A DNA stretch of 64,000 nt from an uncultured Oligoflexales bacterium. Lineage in GTDB: Bacteria; Bdellovibrionota_B; Oligoflexia; Oligoflexales; JAPPIL01. The stretch lies in the NCBI GenBank assembly GCA_958296095.1, contig OY282434.1, forward strand, positions 1,580,001 to 1,644,000. The letters are read 5' to 3'. The first letter of the stretch is position 1. The number at the start of each line of letters is the position of its first letter. This document shows positions 45,401 through 53,116 of the stretch, piece by piece. The position numbers and the translations under genes are program-made. The notes under the pieces were generated by a model. That model had not been told where the DNA came from, made no database searches, and saw only the letters and a program-made list of their open reading frames with translations.

Positions 45401-45999
45401 GGCTGCTGGGAGTTTATTTGTCCAAGCACCCGCTGTCTTTTTATCGCGGCGATCGCAACTTTTTCCGCACGACACAGCTGGCATCCTTGACCACAGCTCA
45501 GGCCGAGGTATCGGTGGTGGCAATCTTGAACGAAATCAGCGAGAAGATGGGTAAAAAGCAACAGCGTGTCTTATGGCTGACGCTGGAGGATGAAACGAAA
45601 ACGTTGGAGGTGGCGTTGTTTGACCGCGATATAGATGTGCCGCCGCTGCACACGGTGGTGCTGGTCAGGCTGCGGGTGGCGACAACCTATAACGACAGGC
45701 TGAATTTGAGCATCGCAGCAATCGAGCCTCTCAGTGAGGTGCGCCGTAAGCGGATCAAAGCAGTTTACCTACAGCTGCGCGGCGAGCGGTTGGCACAGGA
45801 GCACCCTCTTGTCCTGCAGCGGCTGGAAAAAATATGTGCGGACAACAGCGGCAACACGCAGCTGTATCTTGTCTTGTGCTATGCCAAAATCAAACTCACA
45901 CTCGCATCCGCGCTGCAGATAGACATGAACGACGAGGCCTTGTTTCAATTACAATCGTTGCCCGACTTGGAGTGTGCTATCGGTTACCCGCGGGACTAG
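42490..45999 (+). CDS. dnaE: DNA polymerase III alpha subunit
   Basis: 1169 residues, normal DnaE length. The PHP domain is at the N-terminus (YAHLHVHTEYSLFDGSIKVE, AVTDHGNMHAAIDF). The catalytic aspartates are in VSMPDFDIDFC and a third in the palm downstream; GPGRGSGAGSLVAYAL, IALFRPGPLGSGMVDDFI and FNKSHSTAYGLISYQTAY are family hallmarks. A tandem HhH and an OB fold make the C-terminal third. It starts with GTG. It is the replicative polymerase core. Confidence 0.96.
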   Translation: MAGYAHLHVHTEYSLFDGSIKVEQLLEKVKGFGHRAVAVTDHGNMHAAIDFYKQARAAGIKPIIGCEVFVRGQPGSAKLTKEMPRPFHLVLLAANNTGYHNLIKISSGGYLQAKDKEAVREAVPVVPEQLLDEHSEGLIALSGCQLGELGFLVQQLQARGGKQLELDDLPASCTPVYQLLQQHIAVMQHRFGADGYFVEMIDNGLPQQCQLLDAQAQVAQHFALPLVCTADAHYIDRDFRATHDIFLAIKNELTLSDIEGGNSSAHFHLLDNQEMDKYYARFPEAIDNTVKIAERCNIELKFGQYHLPTLAGDPAQELARCSRQGLQQRVAKQAALTAAQRQQYEQRLEYELGIITEMKFPGYFLIVHDFVRWAKEQHIPVGPGRGSGAGSLVAYALRITDVDPVVHGLFFERFLNPERVSMPDFDIDFCQWRRDEVIKYVIARYTADNVAQITTFGKMNAKAAIRDVGRVLEISYKKVDRLARLVPNELGITLDAARQKDPRLQEAIDSDSDYRELMEFAQKLEGLNRHASVHAAGIMISDAPITDYVPVYLSEDKHLITQYEMKSAEQTGLVKFDFLGLKTLTIIAQALNFIRQQCDENFDLDTIPLDDAKVYREISQGHTTGIFQLESHGMIRLLQKLKPSNFEDIVATIALFRPGPLGSGMVDDFIDRKHGKKDIEHLLPQLEPVLRDTYGVIVYQEQVQQIAAMLANYSLGEADLLRRAMGKKKPQEMARQRSRFVEGCVQNAIGKQKAVELFELMASFAEYGFNKSHSTAYGLISYQTAYLKVNYPAQFMAAAMTCDCDYDKKTFRYVNECQRLGITLVPPAINDSEGQFLPRPTKPAALVFGLSAIKGMSGNTIKVVQQARAASGKFKSMTEFIKRVDLTKVGKKNFELLAISGCFDVFNIDRAYLHKNSARLVKYSEELHGEAKQRQTTLFDRAAHDLSSWQRKFDRDGVPVASLAALVAEKRLLGVYLSKHPLSFYRGDRNFFRTTQLASLTTAQAEVSVVAILNEISEKMGKKQQRVLWLTLEDETKTLEVALFDRDIDVPPLHTVVLVRLRVATTYNDRLNLSIAAIEPLSEVRRKRIKAVYLQLRGERLAQEHPLVLQRLEKICADNSGNTQLYLVLCYAKIKLTLASALQIDMNDEALFQLQSLPDLECAIGYPRD

Positions 46000-46035
46000 T
46001 TGCCACCCCCTGCGCTTCTTCGGATCGGGGGCCTG

Positions 46036-47025
46036 TTAGCTTGCTGGCTTGGCTGACAAGGGGTGGAAACAGGCGGCCTTGCGCCCGCCGCCGAGTTCTC
46101 GCAGAGGGGGCGTGCTGTTGTCGCACTGGCTTGTGCGCCGTGCACAGCGATTGCTGAAACGACAGCCACGCGGAAACCTGCCAATGGCAGGCACGCTGCC
46201 AGGAATCGTTTGCAGGCGATGTCGCGGTCCTGCGTCGACATCAATACGTGGCAGCGAATCGAGCAGGCCGCGGGTGTAGGGATGGGCCGGTGAGTCGTAT
46301 AACTGCTCAACCGTGCAGGACTCAACGATGCGCCCGGCATACATAACATGCACATAGTCGCACATTTCAAAGACAACACCGAGGTCGTGTGTGATCAGGA
46401 TCATCGCCATGCCGAGCGATACCCGCACCTCCTGCAGCAGTTGCATGATCTGTGCCTGAATAGTGACATCAAGGGCGGTGGTCGGCTCGTCGGCAATCAG
46501 TATACTAGGGTCGTTGGCAATCGCCATGGCAATCATTACCCGCTGCCGCATGCCGCCTGACAACTCGTAGGGGTAGTTCTTCAGCAGCAGTTCAGGCTCG
46601 GCTAAACCTACCCGTCGCAGCAAGGCGGTGATACGTGCCCGCGCTTGCGCCTGCGGCAGTTCGTTGTGAAAGGCCTCCAGCATTTGCGTGCCCACCGTGT
46701 AGACAGGATTGAGTGCCGTCATCGGTTCTTGAAAGATCATGACGATCTCACGCCCGCGATACTGGCGCAGCTCCTCCACTCCCAAATTACTGATTTCTTT
46801 GCCTTTGAAAAAAATTTCCCCGCGGCTAATTTTACCCACGGGATGCGGGATCAACTGCATCAACGACAGGGAGGTCACCGACTTGCCACAGCCCGACTCG
46901 CCAACGATGCCAAGACACTGTCCTCGCTGCAGCTCGAAGCTGACCTCATCGACGACATTGATGAAATGCCCCTCGTGTCGAAAGGCAACCGAGAGGTTCT
47001 TCACCGCCAACAACGGCTCAGACAT
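46036..47025 (-). CDS. Peptide ABC transporter ATP-binding protein (DppD/OppD family)
   Basis: 329 residues starting at the ATG at 47025. Walker [21 protein letters not shown], signature [16 protein letters not shown], Walker [15 protein letters not shown] and H-loop ITHDLGVV are complete. The C-terminal oligopeptide/nickel extension carries the cysteines of [15 protein letters not shown] and AACFHP, thought in this family to bind an Fe-S cluster. Permease partners are not in the window. It converges with dnaE. Confidence 0.88.
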   Translation of the reverse strand: MSEPLLAVKNLSVAFRHEGHFINVVDEVSFELQRGQCLGIVGESGCGKSVTSLSLMQLIPHPVGKISRGEIFFKGKEISNLGVEELRQYRGREIVMIFQEPMTALNPVYTVGTQMLEAFHNELPQAQARARITALLRRVGLAEPELLLKNYPYELSGGMRQRVMIAMAIANDPSILIADEPTTALDVTIQAQIMQLLQEVRVSLGMAMILITHDLGVVFEMCDYVHVMYAGRIVESCTVEQLYDSPAHPYTRGLLDSLPRIDVDAGPRHRLQTIPGSVPAIGRFPRGCRFSNRCARRTSQCDNSTPPLRELGGGRKAACFHPLSAKPAS

Positions 47026-47124
47026 CAGCACCACCACTGCTACAGTATTGTGGACGATAGCTTCTACGCCCGCCACGCCTACCACAGCTTGCCCTCGGCT
47101 AGCAATGAAATTCTGCTTTACAAA

Positions 47125-47396
47125 CCCTTCTACAAGAAAACCCCTAGCCTTGTGCTAGGGTGTGCTCAGGCGAGCGATTGCCATCCACAAACGCAAAGGT
47201 GGCAAGATTTGCGCGGAGCAGAAGTCTGTCGATCCCGTTGCGCAATCAGCCCAATTCGTTGTTGTTTCAACAATCGTCGTTTCAGCAACGTAATGTAGCG
47301 TCAAGGGGGCATAATCCTAATCTTCGTCTGATTGCTCAGCATCGGAGACGGGTGACAGCTACAAGCCGCCAGCCTTGTGCTGGTAGTAGTTGACCT
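47125..47396 (+). mobile_element. Remnant of an IS200/IS605-type element
   Basis: Two hairpins with the same loop bracket about 240 bp. The left is CCCTAGC-CTTGT-GCTAGGG (47142-47160) and the right CCAGC-CTTGT-GCTGG (47369-47383), followed by TAGTAGTTGACC. Subterminal hairpins and an AGTTGAC-like end after a GGAGACGGGTGACAGC segment are typical of this single-strand transposon family and of tnpB-linked right ends. No transposase or tnpB frame is left. Confidence 0.55.
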
Positions 47397-47419
47397 ATGA
47401 TGGTGCTTTCGGCTAGACT
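47390..47419 (+). promoter_or_regulatory. Candidate ferredoxin promoter with -35 in the element end
   Basis: TTGACC (47390-47395), an 18-nt spacer and TAGACT (47414-47419) precede the ferredoxin start at 47473. The -35 box is the last part of the IS-like right end. Confidence 0.45.
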
Positions 47420-47472
47420 CGCCACCCGCAACGGGAGGTGTTGCAGTTGCATTATGCCAGACAGGTCATTGT

Positions 47473-47760
47473 TTGAAATTGCCTAAAGTAGAGATTACCA
47501 CTGACAACAAGACGATTGCAGTCGCTGACGGCTATGCCCTGATCGACATGTGCGATGATCACGACACCTCGATCCTGTTCGGCTGTCGTGACGGCGCGTG
47601 CGGGGCTTGCATGGTGCGGGTGCTTGACGGGGCCGAAAACTTATCGCCGATGCAAGATGACGAGCGCGATTTTCTGGAGACGATGGCAGCCGAGCCTGAC
47701 GAACGCCTCGCTTGCCAGTGCCGAGTGCGCGGCGATGTGCGCCTCGAAGTTTCCGAGTAA
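47473..47760 (+). CDS. 2Fe-2S ferredoxin (plant type)
   Basis: 95 residues with the cluster ligands in FGCRDGACGACMVRV and a fourth cysteine in RLACQC, the spacing of chloroplast-type [2Fe-2S] ferredoxins. It starts with TTG since the closest ATG is out of frame. The nth gene begins inside its 3' end, suggesting joint transcription. Electron donor and acceptor are unknown. Confidence 0.88.
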   Translation: MKLPKVEITTDNKTIAVADGYALIDMCDDHDTSILFGCRDGACGACMVRVLDGAENLSPMQDDERDFLETMAAEPDERLACQCRVRGDVRLEVSE

Positions 47761-48433
47761 CGCGAGCCGCGCTACGCGGGCACAGGCTGAAGCCATCCTC
47801 GCCCATCTGCGCCAAGCCTACCCTGAGGCACGCTGTGCCCTGTACTACGAAACCCCATACCAACTGCTCGTCTCGGTGGTGCTTTCGGCACAGGCCAACG
47901 ATCGCATCGTCAATCGCTGCATGCGAGCACACTACGAACGCGGTCTCGACCTCGCCACCGTGCTGAGGTGGGGTTATGCGCGCTTGCTGCGCACCATCAA
48001 GCAGATCGGTCTGGCACCGACGAAAGCCAAGAATATCATAGCCTTGAGCAAAATTTTACAAGACACCCATGGCGGGCAAGTCCCTGACAACCGCCCCGCC
48101 CTTGAAGGCTTGCCAGGCGTCGGCCGCAAAACCGCCAATGTCATCCTTGGTGAGATTTTTCAGCTGCGCGTGCTCGCTGTGGATACGCACGTCCTGCGCA
48201 CCACCGCGCGTCTCGGCTTGCATACCGCCGCCACCGCCACCCCCTGCGAACAACAACTGCTTGCCGTCATTGACCGCCACCACCTGCCCCATGCCCATCA
48301 CCTGTTCATCGCCCACGGCCGCAACATCTGCCACGCTCGCCGCCCCGCCTGCGACGCGTGCATGGTCAACGCACTGTGCAATTTTGCCCAGCAGGCAAGC
48401 AGAGAGGGGCCTGAGGACAAGCAAAGGGGCTAA
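47735..48433 (+). CDS. nth: Endonuclease III (DNA glycosylase/AP lyase)
   Basis: 232 residues starting at the ATG at 47735 within the ferredoxin gene. The helix-hairpin-helix LEGLPGVGRKTANVIL contains the catalytic lysine and AVDTHVLRT the catalytic aspartate. The [4Fe-4S] ligands are present as C-x6-C-x2-C-x5-C (CHARRPACDACMVNALC). It removes oxidised pyrimidines. The last dozen residues (QQASREGPEDKQRG) are encoded by the repeat module GCAAGCAGAGAGGGGCCTGA that begins the next cluster. Confidence 0.93.
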   Translation: MCASKFPSNASRATRAQAEAILAHLRQAYPEARCALYYETPYQLLVSVVLSAQANDRIVNRCMRAHYERGLDLATVLRWGYARLLRTIKQIGLAPTKAKNIIALSKILQDTHGGQVPDNRPALEGLPGVGRKTANVILGEIFQLRVLAVDTHVLRTTARLGLHTAATATPCEQQLLAVIDRHHLPHAHHLFIAHGRNICHARRPACDACMVNALCNFAQQASREGPEDKQRG

Positions 48434-48835
48434 CAAGCGAGCCAATGCTTAGCACAAATCTCCGTTGTCTTGGCGAGGCGCAGCCCTACCGAGAAACTCC
48501 CCACGAATATGCATAAGCACATGTCTTGTGCAAAAAATAATCTGATTGCAGTATTGGCAATATCTGCGGTCGTTTTCGTACGGCCTCGCCCCGCCGTTCA
48601 TGGAGATCTCGGTAGGCAAGCCTGAACGCAACCGCCGAGAGACTTGAGGGCAAGCGGGGAGGCTTGGGGTCAAGCCTGATTGCAATAGCAAGAGGTCTGA
48701 GCGCAAGCAGCGAGCTAGGAAGCGAGCGTTACAAAAAAGCAGCGTAGCGAGCGAAGCGAGCTAGGAAGCGAGCGATACAAAAAGCAGCGTAGCGAGCGAA
48801 GCGAGCGTTACAAAAAAGCCTCGTAGACGAGCGAT
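48395..48835. repeat. Intergenic repeat cluster 7
   Basis: Starts inside the nth 3' end with a CAAGCAGAGAGGGGCCTGAG module, then one full MITE-like element (48485-48616), a CAAGCCTGAACGCAACCGCC module and a long GCGAGCGAAGCGAGC tail. No further gene. Confidence 0.8.
48485..48616 (+). mobile_element. MITE-like element, copy 9
   Basis: 132 bp, perfect 10-bp ends and a consensus interior (AATATGCATAAGCACATGTC, GCAGTATTGGCAATATCTGC). Confidence 0.85.
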
Positions 48836-48910
48836 ACAGCTTGACAGACAGTTTGATGGTATTGTAGGGGGGGGCTGGGAAGTACTCACCGAGGTTGTTA
48901 CACACAAAGA

Positions 48911-49882
48911 ATGGCTATTCACGATGCCATGTTCAAAATCTTCCGCCATCCCCGCTTTCTTGTCGGGTTGTTGAAGCTTATCTTTTCCAAAGATATCTTT
49001 GAGATGATCGATCCAACCAAAATCAAACTCAGGGAAAGCTCTCGGTAGGCAAGCCTGAACGCAATAGCCGAGAGGTCTGAAGACAAGCAGAGGGGCCTGA
49101 GGACAAACCTGAACGCAATACAGGGAGATCAGAGCGCAAGGAGCGAGCTAGGAAGCGAGCGTTACAAAAAAGCCGCGTAGCACAAGAGTGTCAACAATCC
49201 CGAAGCGATTCTGCAGGTGTTGGGCTACTATGCGGAGTTGTGCAAAGAAACGAAGGGTATCGTTGTGCCCGCAATCATCGTTTGTTGCAAAGATAAGAAG
49301 AGCAACGTCCCTAGCGATTACCTGACGATGGCGATGCGAAAATTCAAGAATATCCCGCTTCCCCTACAGAGACATCTCAAATACCGGGCGAATTTTTTCA
49401 GCATAGTCTGCAACATTTGGGATATTAGCGAGCGAAAGTTGATGATGGGCGGTGCGGCGGGCATCATCCTGTATGCGATGCGCAATTTTTGGCGAGCCAC
49501 GAAGGAGCATCTTGCGGTAATAATTAAAAAATGCAGCAAAATTGACCGTAACGATGCGAAGTTGCTTCTCGCTGGGCTTATGAGTTACTATGAGCATACC
49601 GATAAGGGTTTGGGGCGCGAAGAATTTGACAGGGTAGAACGCGATCTTTGGCCACGGATTAGAGAGGAGGATCGACTCATGCCAGAAATATTGCTAGGTT
49701 ACGACCGTTATTTTGCTGAGGGGCTGGCCAAGGGGCAGGCCAAGGGCTTGACCAAGGGCAGGACTGAGGAGCGTTCTGCGGTGGCAATTCGGCTACTGAA
49801 AGCTGGGGTGGATGAGAGCATCGTTCGCCAGACGACTAAAATCAGCAAAAAAGAATTGACCCAACTAAAAAAATCTCTGTAG
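48911..49882 (+). pseudogene. Second Rpn-family nuclease gene broken by a repeat insertion
   Basis: The N-terminal fragment from 48911 reads MAIHDAMFKIFRHPRFLVGL, the Rpn start, and stops soon after the repeat begins (about 49030). The frame resumes after the insert with VNNPEAILQVLGYYAELCKE and continues to 49882 with the family C-terminus (EEFDRVERDLWPRIREEDRL, then GLAKGQAKGLTKG). The catalytic core between the two is lost or replaced. The gene is intact at neither end of the insert. Confidence 0.82.
49030..49195 (+). repeat. Repeat module inside the second Rpn gene
   Basis: It begins with the right end of a MITE-like element (TCTCGGTAGG at 49040-49049) and continues with CAAGCCTGAACGCAATAGCC and GCGAGCTAGGAAGCGAGCGT modules. 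It stands in roughly the same part of the gene as the insert in the 5.1-kb copy. Confidence 0.75.
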
Positions 49883-50345
49883 CACGTACCTCCGTTATCT
49901 TGGCACAAGCCTCCGTTGTCTTGGCGAGGCGCAGTGGAGCTAGAAAGCGGCAAAAAAGCCGCTGGGCACAGTCATTACTTAGCACAAATCTCCGTTGTCT
50001 TGGCGAGGCGTAGCCCTACCGAGAAACTCCCCACGAATATGTATAAGCACATGCCTCGTGCAAAAAATAATCTGGTTGCAGTATTGGCAATATCTGCGGT
50101 CGTTTTCGTACGGCCTCGCCTCGCCGTTCATGGAGCTCTCGGTAGGCAAGGGGTGTGGGCAACCGCGAGAAGCCTGAGAGCAAGCTTGAACGCAACCGCG
50201 AGAGGTCTGAGAACAAAAAGCGAGCTAGGAAGCGAGCGGGACAAAAAGCATCGCGTAGCGATGAGGGAGCTAGGAAGCGGCAAAAAAGCCTCGTAAGGCG
50301 AGCGATACAAAAAGCAGCGCATAGCGCGCAGCGCAGCACGTGCAG
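49883..50345. repeat. Intergenic repeat cluster 8
   Basis: Two tandem CTCCGTTRTCTTGGCAC units (49885-49925), a GCTAGAAAGCGGCAAAAAAG module, one full MITE-like element (50015-50146) and a GCGAGC/GCGCAGC tail. No gene. It marks the border to the AT-richer right end of the window. Confidence 0.8.
50015..50146 (+). mobile_element. MITE-like element, copy 10
   Basis: 132 bp with perfect ends CCTACCGAGA and TCTCGGTAGG and the consensus interior. Confidence 0.85.
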
Positions 50346-50409
50346 CAGGCAGGTGAATCAAGTTCGCGCTAAGGCTCCTTAACCGCTAAAAAACTAGGAT
50401 GTTATCCGG

Positions 50410-50922
50410 CTAAAGAGAGAATGGTGAGTCATACTTGGCAAGAATTGTTTTGACCCTGTGATCTCGGTAGGAAGATCTTTGTGTTATTCTGGTTAAGAAG
50501 TTTTTTTGGCTCAGCATCATGTCACTAAACAAATATATCGAGCAATTATCTGGCAATATACTTCTCTGTTGTTCGTATTCTTGTTCATCAAGTAGCACAG
50601 AACAATCTTTAGCGGTGGGATCAAGAGAATGAGTCACAACAAATTTTTCCTTTGCAATAGGAAGCGTCTCAACATATCTCCGAATCTTGTTGCCGTATTT
50701 ACGATCTGCCTCTGATGGCAGCAAATATATTACACGCACCTCATTCATTTCTATGTGGGACAACAGTACTTCTAGGCATATCTGACTCGATCTCTGCGGA
50801 CTATAACCGACGACAAAGCATTTCACCTTAGCATCAAAATAGACTACGACGGCAAAAGCACGATAGCCTTTGTACCACGCTGAGGTAAGTTTATGAACGG
50901 TGTCCACAACAGGAATAATTCT
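50410..50922 (-). pseudogene. C-terminal domain of the eptA-like gene, out of frame
   Basis: An open frame of about 170 codons follows the poly-G tract on the minus strand in a different frame from the transferase (RIIPVVDTVHKLTSAWYKGY onward, ending DSPFSL). It has no start of its own that makes sense. It would be joined to the transferase if the tract had 13 or 16 G. The pattern DTVHKL...GYRAF...D...FVVGYSP faintly recalls a glycerophosphodiesterase-like fold with its catalytic residues replaced; that is speculative. Confidence 0.6.
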
Positions 50923-52448
50923 CCCCCCCCCCCCCCCATTTTTACAACATTTTTTATATTTTCTTTCTGGTGATATTTTATGTTGTTCCAAGCGTTGTAT
51001 TTTATTTTGCCATCTACAACTAGAGCCTCTTCTTCGCTGAACCTGTAAGCATCCGAGGCCAGATTAAATCTGGAATCGTAGAGGTTAGTTTTTATGTTGA
51101 AAAGTCCAACCAGAGTATCATAGATCAGATCATTAGAAAACAGCCGTCGTCGGTTATCTTTAAATGTTTGATAGATATTAGGATACCTACTGCGATATGC
51201 ACCAGAAAACCAGGCAAAAAGTGGTGTTGTTGTCATATCAAAGCTGAATAAATCTATATTCTGTCCTCTACCAGAAACGACATCAAAACCATGGTCCGGG
51301 AAATAGATAAACCCACTAACAGCATTGATCTTTTTTAAAAGTGTCAGGATGTTTGCCACCACCGTATCGTGATACAAAATGCTGTTATCGTAACAGTTCA
51401 TTTGTTTATGCAAATTTCCTTTTGCAACCTGCCCAAAAACAGCAACAGGTAATGTGCCCTGCCACTGTTCATATTGAGGCGGGAAGCGGTTACAGCTGTC
51501 ACGGTGGCTTCCATACAGATGCACAAAGACAACCACATTTTCATCGGCGACGTATTTGTCGAGTATTTGAGAAACATATGGAATAAGCACCTCGTCGAAG
51601 TGTTGACTTTTTAGGGTTGTGCCAACGTGGTAATTGAACCCTCTCAAGCTCCCAGATTGCTTGGCAATTACCGTCACAGCATTCGCCCACAAGCTATATA
51701 GTGAATGGTTAGTCAGCCAAAAGGTTTTGAACTTTGCTTTATGCAAAACATCCATGATTGTGTGTGCTTGATGGGGTTTTAAACCATTATATTGGTTGGC
51801 CTGACTGAGTGCATATGGCAATGAATGACGAGTTAAAGTGTGAATTGAGTAGTGGTTATCAAATAATATTAGATCCTTATGTTGTTGCAGTTTCGGGGTG
51901 GTCACGCGAGGGTAGCCAAAGATACTCATGTGTTGTTTGTTGATCGATTCACCCATGACTATCAGATATATTTCGCCAGTTTCTTCTTTGTCGCTGACAA
52001 TGTTTTTCGAGTTTATAACCCTTTTTGCGGCTTCTTGCTTAAAAATTGATAACTCATGATGATACTGGGTGACCGCGGTAATCACGTTCATCGGCAAACG
52101 TGGATGATTGTTTACCGCCACTAACAAGGATATGATGGGGATTAAAATATTGCTCAGGAAAACCAACTTGCCTTTGATGGTGTTGGGATTTCTTGAAAAA
52201 ATTTTGTAGGCTATAAACGTAATGGCAGAAAGCAAGATAACCAAACATACAACATACTTCCATATCCCTAGATTTGACATGAACTCAAGTGCTTGCGTGG
52301 CATTCGTTTGTAGCACCGCATGAATCGAATCGGTAGTTACTCCCACGGAATATATTTGGTGATAAACGAGATAAAACACAGGAATAGCAAGGAGCACCAG
52401 CGTCACAAACGGATACATAAGTATGACATAGATTCTAGGGGAGGGCAA
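50844..52448 (-). CDS. Phosphoethanolamine transferase-like (EptA/sulfatase family), poly-G variant
   Basis: 534 residues as now encoded. A few membrane helices are followed by SVGVTTDSIHAVLQTNATQA, the EptA-type segment before the soluble domain. The periplasmic alkaline-phosphatase-fold domain shows VMGESINKQHMSIFGYPRVT and NHYSIHTLTRHSLP (nucleophile threonine region), FVHLYGSHRDSCNRFP, and YFPDHGFDV. Such enzymes add phosphoethanolamine to lipid A or LOS core. The start shown is a TTG; the frame also continues upstream across one TAA into the fragment at 52470. After VKM the G15 tract throws it into a short tail ending at 50844. Confidence 0.78.
   Translation of the reverse strand: MPSPRIYVILMYPFVTLVLLAIPVFYLVYHQIYSVGVTTDSIHAVLQTNATQALEFMSNLGIWKYVVCLVILLSAITFIAYKIFSRNPNTIKGKLVFLSNILIPIISLLVAVNNHPRLPMNVITAVTQYHHELSIFKQEAAKRVINSKNIVSDKEETGEIYLIVMGESINKQHMSIFGYPRVTTPKLQQHKDLILFDNHYSIHTLTRHSLPYALSQANQYNGLKPHQAHTIMDVLHKAKFKTFWLTNHSLYSLWANAVTVIAKQSGSLRGFNYHVGTTLKSQHFDEVLIPYVSQILDKYVADENVVVFVHLYGSHRDSCNRFPPQYEQWQGTLPVAVFGQVAKGNLHKQMNCYDNSILYHDTVVANILTLLKKINAVSGFIYFPDHGFDVVSGRGQNIDLFSFDMTTTPLFAWFSGAYRSRYPNIYQTFKDNRRRLFSNDLIYDTLVGLFNIKTNLYDSRFNLASDAYRFSEEEALVVDGKIKYNAWNNIKYHQKENIKNVVKMGGGGGELFLLWTPFINLPQRGTKAIVLLPS
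50923..50937 (-). repeat. Homopolymer of 15 G (minus strand) in the eptA-like gene
   Basis: Fifteen C on the plus strand, 15 G in the coding strand, within ATGGGGGG...GAGAATTATT. With 15 the transferase frame ends in a 20-odd residue tail; with 13 or 16 it would read into the 170-codon domain; with 14 it would stop within ten codons. Slippage at such tracts is the usual basis of phase variation of surface-modifying enzymes. Confidence 0.85.
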
Positions 52449-52469
52449 ATATGCATAAACACATACCGT

Positions 52470-52778
52470 TTACAAAAAGAGAAAATATGCGACGATAGTG
52501 CTGAAGGACGTGACACCATATGTTATGAAATCAGCTACTAAATATAGCAAAAACAAGAAAATAACATAAAAAAGGACATAGAAATAACGGGATTGCAATT
52601 TGTTTGCCGTCACCACCCCCAGCAATAAGCATCCAGTTGTGGCGAGCAAATTCCATAGCCAAACGTGGCTATAAAAGAATGAAATAATTGCACATAGTAT
52701 TGTCAGCTCCGTTATCCACAAATGGCCAGCCGATAATCTGGAAACAATATTCTTCATAGTCGTCATGTGCCAATCCAA
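52470..52778 (-). pseudogene. N-terminal membrane part of the eptA-like gene, ended by TAA
   Basis: A 102-residue fragment with three membrane helices (ELTILCAIISFFYSHVWLWN, ...LLLGVV..., FYVLFYVIFLFLLYLVADFI). It is in the same frame as the 52448 gene, separated only by TAA at 52470-52472 and seven codons. EptA proteins normally have about five N-terminal helices, so the two pieces together make one complete protein. A separate small membrane protein is the alternative. Confidence 0.6.
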
Positions 52779-53116
52779 TAGCTAGAGAAAAAAGACGCGG
52801 TTCTACTAGCTATTATATCTTTTGTGCTTGCCGCTAGTCAAGTTTCCTCGGACACCGATCAGAAGGGCATTTAGCAGCTGCTCCGATAATTTTTAATTTA
52901 TTCACTTTGTAAAAAAGAACTTTAAACCTCAAGCTATATTACAACCGCTCTTGCAAGACCTTATCGGATCTGTTTCTGTTCTCATTTAAGTTTACCGCTA
53001 TCTGTCTGATATTACGTAGTTTTATTTGGCAAGGGATATGTTAGCAAAGTTGTTTTCAGTAATAAGCTAGACCTCATGTTAGTAGGTTTGTGAAGGGGAA
53101 AAACAGAGCAACGTAG
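52779..53116. other. AT-rich gap without a recognised gene
   Basis: 338 bp between the eptA-like gene and the haem lipoprotein. I see no open frame of note, no MITE ends and no clear terminator. Confidence 0.6.

Noticed and set aside
47142-47160. Rho-independent terminator
   Set aside because: The CCCTAGC hairpin has no T run after it and is matched by a second hairpin with the same loop, which fits an insertion-element end better.
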